A stretch of DNA of 64,000 bases, taken from NCBI RefSeq assembly GCF_009765165.1, contig NZ_VLNU01000001.1, positions 1,364,001 to 1,428,000 of the forward strand, in the 5' to 3' direction. Of this stretch, positions 59,636 to 64,000 are shown one piece after another (the stretch's first letter is position 1; every line of letters begins with the position of its first letter). The translations under genes were made by a program, and so were the position numbers. Under the pieces are notes generated by a model that was not told the origin of the DNA, did not search any database, and worked only from the letters and a program-made list of their open reading frames with translations. Origin of the DNA: Lysobacter panacisoli (GTDB lineage: Bacteria > Pseudomonadota > Gammaproteobacteria > Xanthomonadales > Xanthomonadaceae).

Positions 59636-61192
59636 TCAGTCGTTCGAGGCCGGCCGCTCCAGCGGCAGCGGCAACTCCGGCTCGTCCGGTGTCAGTTCCG
59701 CCGAAAGCACCTTCTTTCCCTTCACGCCCAGCTCGACCAGTCGCTGCGCGCGCGGGATGACCGCGTGCTTGGACTCGGACAGCTTGCTGCGCGCATCGGT
59801 GAACGCGGTATGCGCATCGGTGAGCTTGCGACCGACCACGTCGAACTCCGTCACGAAGCTCTGCAGCGCATCCAGGACCAGTCCGCCGGCCTTGCTGATC
59901 TCGATGGCCTGGCGCTGGACCTTGTCGCGCGTCCACAAGCGCTCGATCACGCGCAACACCGCCATCAGCGTATTGGGCGAGGCGAACACGATGCCGCGCG
60001 CGAACGCATCGGTCTGCAGTTGCGCATCGGAACCCAGCGCGGCCGACAGCGCGCCTTCGATCGGCACGAAAGCGACGGTGACCTCCAGCGCGGAATCGCC
60101 GACGGCGCGCGGGTAGTTCTTGTCAGCCAGGTCCTTCATGTGCTGGCGCAGCGCGACCGCGTGGCGACGCAGCGCGTCTTCGTGCTCTTCCGGCGTCTCG
60201 GCGTTCATCGCCTGCTGCCAGTCGATCAGGTTGACCTTGCTGTCGACCACGATGCGGCGATCGCCCGGCAGGCGCACCACCACGTCCGGGCGCAGCTTAC
60301 GGCCTTCGTCGTCCTCGCTGGTGGCCTGTCGTTCGTAGTGCGTGCCTTCTTCCAGCCCGGAACCGCGCAACACGCTTTCCAGCATCAGTTCGCCCCAGTC
60401 GCCACGGACCTTGGCGCTGCCCTTGAGCGCGCGCGACAGGGCAGAGGCCTGCGTCGCCATGTCCTGGTTCAACGTCTTCAGCTCGTTCACCGCGCCGGCC
60501 AGCGCCGCACGCTCCTTCGCTTCTTCGCCGTACACCGTGTCGACGCGGGAGCGGAATGCGTTGAGCTGGTCCGCGAACGGCTTGAGCAGTGTTTCGATGT
60601 CGGACTTCGACTGCTGCGTCGCGGTGCGCACGTTGCTCTCGAACTGCGCACCACGCTCCTCGAAGGTCTTGCCGGCGAGTTCGGCGAACGTCGCCGAGAG
60701 CTTCGACTGCGCGTGTTCGAGGAAGCCCTTGACCTCGGCCTTTGCCTGTTCCGCGTGGACCAGGTTCGCTTCGGTCTGGGCCTGGCGTTCGCGCAACTGC
60801 AGCAGCTCGCTGCGCATGCGCGCCAGTTCGTCGCGATCGGCAGCGAGGCGCGACTGCGCATCGAGCAGCTCGGCGTCCTTCGCGCGCAGTCCGGCCGACA
60901 GTTCGGCGCTGGCCGTGGTGTGTCGTTCGGCCCGCAACTGGGCTTGTTCGAGTTCGCCGTTGAGGCGCGCGACCTCGCGCGCGCTGGCGTCGAGGCCGGC
61001 CTCGCGCTCGGACAGGCGCACGCGCAGCGCGCCGAGTTCGATCGCCTTCTCGCGTTCCATCTCGCGCAGGCTGGCCAGCTCGGCGTGCGGAGTGTCGCCG
61101 CCCTGTCGGCCGCCCAGGCGCAGCAGCAACCAGCCGACCCAGGCCAGCATGAGCACGATGGCGGCTGCCGCCACGTAGATCGCTGTGTCCAA
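59636..61192 (-). CDS. rmuC: DNA recombination protein RmuC
   Basis: A 518-residue RmuC. An N-terminal membrane helix (about 5-25, IYVAAAAIVLMLAWVGWLLL) is followed by a long coiled coil (about 40-190) and the nuclease-like RmuC domain with RGDWGELMLESVLRGSGLEEG, LRPDVVVRLPGDRRIVVDSKVN and DFVVG-type endings. It limits inverted-repeat recombination. The initiator codon appears to be TTG. The C-terminal tail is Glu/Pro rich and low-complexity. Confidence 0.9.
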   Translation of the reverse strand: MDTAIYVAAAAIVLMLAWVGWLLLRLGGRQGGDTPHAELASLREMEREKAIELGALRVRLSEREAGLDASAREVARLNGELEQAQLRAERHTTASAELSAGLRAKDAELLDAQSRLAADRDELARMRSELLQLRERQAQTEANLVHAEQAKAEVKGFLEHAQSKLSATFAELAGKTFEERGAQFESNVRTATQQSKSDIETLLKPFADQLNAFRSRVDTVYGEEAKERAALAGAVNELKTLNQDMATQASALSRALKGSAKVRGDWGELMLESVLRGSGLEEGTHYERQATSEDDEGRKLRPDVVVRLPGDRRIVVDSKVNLIDWQQAMNAETPEEHEDALRRHAVALRQHMKDLADKNYPRAVGDSALEVTVAFVPIEGALSAALGSDAQLQTDAFARGIVFASPNTLMAVLRVIERLWTRDKVQRQAIEISKAGGLVLDALQSFVTEFDVVGRKLTDAHTAFTDARSKLSESKHAVIPRAQRLVELGVKGKKVLSAELTPDEPELPLPLERPASND

Positions 61193-61295
61193 GGATGCCG
61201 CCTCTATTCGCCGTTGATGCTGGCGTCCAGTGTATCGACACGCGTCTCAGGTGGTGAGACGCGTGCGTGCTGGAGAGTGCGAACGTGCCGCGCGC

Positions 61296-62465
61296 TCAGT
61301 CGAGCACGCGGCAGAACACCGCCTTGAGGTAGCGAGATTCCTGCACCTGCGCCAGCCACGGATGATCGGCGCCGGCGCCGGACACCTTCAGCACCTGCAC
61401 GGTGCGGCCGGCGTAGTAGGCGGCGCGGCGCAGCATGTCGAGGAACTGTTCCTCGCTGACCAGACCGGTGCACGAGAACGTCGCGAACAGTCCGCCCGGC
61501 TTGACCACGCCGAGCGCGAGCTTGTTCATGTCCAGGTACTTCTTCAGCGCCGGGATGATCTGCTCGCGGTCGCGCGTCATCTTGGCCGGGTCGAGGATCA
61601 CCACGTCGTACTGGTCGCCGCGGATGCCAGCGTCGCGCAGCCACGGGAAGATGTCGGCCTGCACGAAGCGCGGGCGCACGTTGTTGAGCTTCGCGTTGGC
61701 CTTGGCGATCTCGATCACGTCCGCGTCGATGTCCACGCCGATGACCTCGTCGGCGCCGCGCACGGACGAATACACGGCGAAACCGCCGGTGTTGCAGCAC
61801 AGGTCGAGCACGCGCTTGCCTTCGACCTGCTGCGACAGCCATTCGCGGTTCTCGCGCTGGTCGGCGAAGAAGCCGGTCTTGTGCGCGCCGGCCGGATCGG
61901 CGCGGAACTTCACGCCGTACTCGGTGATGACCGCCGGCTGCACCGGTTCGCTGCCGCGGAAATCGAAGCTTTCCTGCTTCTGCACGTGTTCGTCGGCGAA
62001 GCTGTAGAAACGGCAGCCCGGGAACTGCTGCTTGAGTGCGTCGTAGATCCACTCGCGATGGCGGAACATGCCGGCGCTGAAGAACTCGACCACCAGCAGA
62101 TCGCCGTAGCGGTCCACGACCAGGCCGGACAGGCCGTCGCCTTCGCTGTGCACCACGCGCCAAGCATCGCTGATCGCATCGAGCTTGAGCACGTCGCGAC
62201 GCAGCGACACAGCCGCGGCGATCTTGCGCGCGAACCAGCCGGCGTCGACCTCGACCTCGGGATCGGTTTCGAGGATGCGCACGGCGATGCGCGAGTGGCC
62301 GTTGTAGAAACCACGGCCGATCCAGTCGCCTTCGACGCCGTAGACGTCGACGATGGCGCCGGGCTTGGGCCGCTGGGCAGGTTTGTCGACGAGGCGCTGG
62401 AAGATCCAGGGGTGGGTGGATTTCCAGGCGTTCTTGAGGCGTACGGCGGGGAGGGGGGCGTTCAT
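61296..62465 (-). CDS. rlmI: Class I SAM-dependent rRNA methyltransferase (RlmI-like)
   Basis: A 389-residue protein: N-terminal PUA domain (about 5-80, KNAWKSTHPWIFQR), then an RFM-type methyltransferase with VLDLCCNTGGFAVYSS (SAM loop), DVVILDPAKMTRDRE and FSCTGLVSEEQF. This layout fits RlmI, which methylates C1962 of 23S rRNA. The length matches. The gene name is likely but rests on recognition. Confidence 0.78.
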   Translation of the reverse strand: MNAPLPAVRLKNAWKSTHPWIFQRLVDKPAQRPKPGAIVDVYGVEGDWIGRGFYNGHSRIAVRILETDPEVEVDAGWFARKIAAAVSLRRDVLKLDAISDAWRVVHSEGDGLSGLVVDRYGDLLVVEFFSAGMFRHREWIYDALKQQFPGCRFYSFADEHVQKQESFDFRGSEPVQPAVITEYGVKFRADPAGAHKTGFFADQRENREWLSQQVEGKRVLDLCCNTGGFAVYSSVRGADEVIGVDIDADVIEIAKANAKLNNVRPRFVQADIFPWLRDAGIRGDQYDVVILDPAKMTRDREQIIPALKKYLDMNKLALGVVKPGGLFATFSCTGLVSEEQFLDMLRRAAYYAGRTVQVLKVSGAGADHPWLAQVQESRYLKAVFCRVLD

Positions 62466-62575
62466 CGCGACATTTTACGTGCGATGGCCCGCCAGCCGCG
62501 GAAGCCCACCATTGGGACATTCAGGCCCGCGCCGGGCGGCTTGTTTTCGCGCGGGGAGGGCGCAATCTGCCTCTC

Positions 62576-63355
62576 ATGCACCTGCCCACGCCCGAAGCCG
62601 TACCCGATACCCCGGCCCAGCGCTCGGCCGACAAACGCCGCTGGCTGCGCGCGTTCAACCTCAGCCTGGCCTTCGTGCTGCTGCTGGTGGCCGTATTCAG
62701 CGCGCAAGGGCACTTCGACGTGAGCCCGTGGACCGTGCAGCCGTGGTCCGTCGAAGGGCTGCTCGGCGTGCTGACCGCGCCGCTGCTGCACGGCTCGTTC
62801 GAGCACGTCGCCGCCAATTCGATCGCGCTACTGATGCTGGGCACGCTGGCGCTGGGGCTCTACCCGCGCGCGACCGTGCGGGCGCTGCCGCTGCTGTGGC
62901 TGGGCTCGGGCCTGGGCGCGTGGCTGCTCGGCGATCCGGGCACCCGCCATCTGGGCGCCAGCGGCATCACCCACGGGCTGATGTTCCTGGTGTTCGTCTT
63001 GGGCCTGCTTCGCCGCGACCGCGCCAGCATCGCCGCCGCGATGCTCGCCTTCATGTTCTACGGCGGCATGCTGCTGACGATCCTGCCGCGCGAGCCGGGC
63101 GTGTCCTGGCAGGCGCACCTGGGCGGTGCGGTCGCGGGCGTGGTCGCCGCGTGGCTGCTGCGCCGCACCGACCCGCTGCCGCCCCGCAAGCGCTACAGCT
63201 GGGAGGACGAGGAGGAGTCGATGGTCCCGCTCAACGCGGAGTTGGAGCACGACCAGTTCGAGCCCCCGCGCCCGCGCGATGTGCCGGTGCTGTGGAACCG
63301 CCCAGAGCGCGCGCGTGGCGTGGTGGTGCGCTTCCCGCCCCGTGACGAGCGCTGA
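62576..63355 (+). CDS. Rhomboid intramembrane serine protease
   Basis: A 259-residue protein with six helices. Active-site Ser129 lies in GASGITHG and catalytic His181 in SWQAHLGGAVAG; the loop-1 region HGSFEHVAANS is typical of rhomboids. It cleaves transmembrane segments of substrate proteins in the inner membrane. The C-terminal 50 residues are acidic and soluble. Divergent from the rRNA methyltransferase gene (110 bases). Confidence 0.88.
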   Translation: MHLPTPEAVPDTPAQRSADKRRWLRAFNLSLAFVLLLVAVFSAQGHFDVSPWTVQPWSVEGLLGVLTAPLLHGSFEHVAANSIALLMLGTLALGLYPRATVRALPLLWLGSGLGAWLLGDPGTRHLGASGITHGLMFLVFVLGLLRRDRASIAAAMLAFMFYGGMLLTILPREPGVSWQAHLGGAVAGVVAAWLLRRTDPLPPRKRYSWEDEEESMVPLNAELEHDQFEPPRPRDVPVLWNRPERARGVVVRFPPRDER

Positions 63356-63430
63356 CGGCCCCACCAACGACACTGGCAGCGGCCGCCAACAGTGCTAGCG
63401 TCCCGGCTTTCGACCGAGCCGGGACCACCC

Positions 63431-64000
63431 ATGCGCCACCTGACGCTGCTCAGCCTTGCCCTCCTGCTGGCCGCCTGCCAGCGCGAAGCGCCGCCGACCG
63501 CCGCCACACCGGCAAAGGAAACCTACGACGCCAGCGCCAGCGCCGACGCGCGCCGTATCGAATCCGACGTGCGCTTCCTCGCCGACGACCTGCTCGAAGG
63601 CCGTGAGGCCGGCACGCGCGGCTACGACCTGGCCTCGCTGTACGTGGCCCAGCGCTTCCGCGCGACGGGCCTGGCGCCGGCCGGCGACGACGGCAGCTAT
63701 TTCCAGCGCGTGCCGATGCTGCGTGGCGTGACCCAGGCCGAAGGCAACGAACTGGCAGTGACGCGCGACGGCAAGACCCGCACGCTCGCGTTCCGCGACG
63801 AGTTCCTGCCCGGCACCAACTTCAACGAAGCCGACGCCCGCGTCGAAGCGCCGGCGGTGTTCGTGGGGCAGGGCGTGCATGCGCCGGAACTCGGCCATGA
63901 CGATTTCGCCGGTGTCGACGTGAAGGGCAAGATCGCGGTCGCCTTCAACGGCGCGCCGGCGAAGTTCGACAACGACCGCCGTGCGTTCTATTCCTCGCGC
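63431..64000 (+). CDS. M28-family metallopeptidase lipoprotein, partial
   Basis: Runs off the right edge; 190 residues are visible. The lipobox is LLAAC (Cys16). The sequence SDVRFLADDLLEGREAGTRGYDLASLYVAQRF is the N-terminal signature of M28 peptidases, followed by the PA-type insert (FVGQGVHAPELGHDDFAGVDVKGKI). The zinc-binding residues lie beyond the window. It is a probable extracytoplasmic aminopeptidase. Confidence 0.82.
   Translation, partial: MRHLTLLSLALLLAACQREAPPTAATPAKETYDASASADARRIESDVRFLADDLLEGREAGTRGYDLASLYVAQRFRATGLAPAGDDGSYFQRVPMLRGVTQAEGNELAVTRDGKTRTLAFRDEFLPGTNFNEADARVEAPAVFVGQGVHAPELGHDDFAGVDVKGKIAVAFNGAPAKFDNDRRAFYSSR

Overview
The window is a gene-dense, very GC-rich chromosomal segment. 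Gene content and protein style (ExeM-like nuclease, HdeD, I78 inhibitor, a complete mla operon with mlaA, recCBD, a biotin operon with bioH and bioC) suggest a Xanthomonadaceae gammaproteobacterium, probably Lysobacter or a close relative. That placement is inferred from recognition, not from a search. I see no prophage, insertion sequence or CRISPR array. The window is mostly housekeeping with small accessory islands.

Layout. 1-7.1 kb: end of a Tyr/Gly-rich lipoprotein, an EamA transporter, a PLP dehydratase, a V4R-domain protein with an MHYT sensor, a SnoaL-like protein and a GT39 glycosyltransferase. 7.1-12.7 kb: minus-strand biotin operon bioB-bioF-ACT-bioH-bioC-permease, with a BirA-box-like operator between bioB and divergent comF. 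12.7-20.2 kb: comF, secreted RidA, HdeD, ubiA, tRNA-Arg(CCG), cytochrome c, ExeM-type nuclease, alpha/beta hydrolase, zapE. 20.2-26.5 kb: membrane proteins and transporters, a HAD phosphatase, a DUF938 methyltransferase, an I78 inhibitor, and an RNase Sa-like/barstar pair. 26.5-33.1 kb: gltBD behind a long leader. 33.1-34.5 kb: a DUF559 endonuclease-like gene bracketed by palindromic repeats, then folE. 34.5-44.0 kb: RND efflux operon DUF2798-SDR-MFP-RND-SDR-OMF, with its own terminator and a divergent LysR regulator. 44.0-45.0 kb: an unusual three-gene unit with two type II dehydroquinase-like proteins lacking the catalytic motifs. 45.1-46.1 kb: repeats, EF-hand protein, glycine-zipper lipoprotein. 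46.2-55.0 kb: recCBD. 55.2-59.6 kb: mlaFEDCBA with a strong terminator. 59.6-64 kb: rmuC, an rRNA methyltransferase, a rhomboid and the start of an M28 peptidase.

Most interesting signals. (1) A family of about 50-bp intergenic palindromes sits in inverted pairs at 4.2, 33.1, 33.7 and 45.2 kb. One pair lies on each side of the DUF559 gene, a layout reminiscent of REP/RAYT systems but with a Vsr-like nuclease. (2) The pseudo-dehydroquinase trio at 43960-45044 has a 10-bp direct repeat upstream. (3) The putative BirA operator overlaps a perfect TTGACA and the first codons of comF. (4) A translationally coupled RNase/inhibitor pair has a membrane-anchored RNase.
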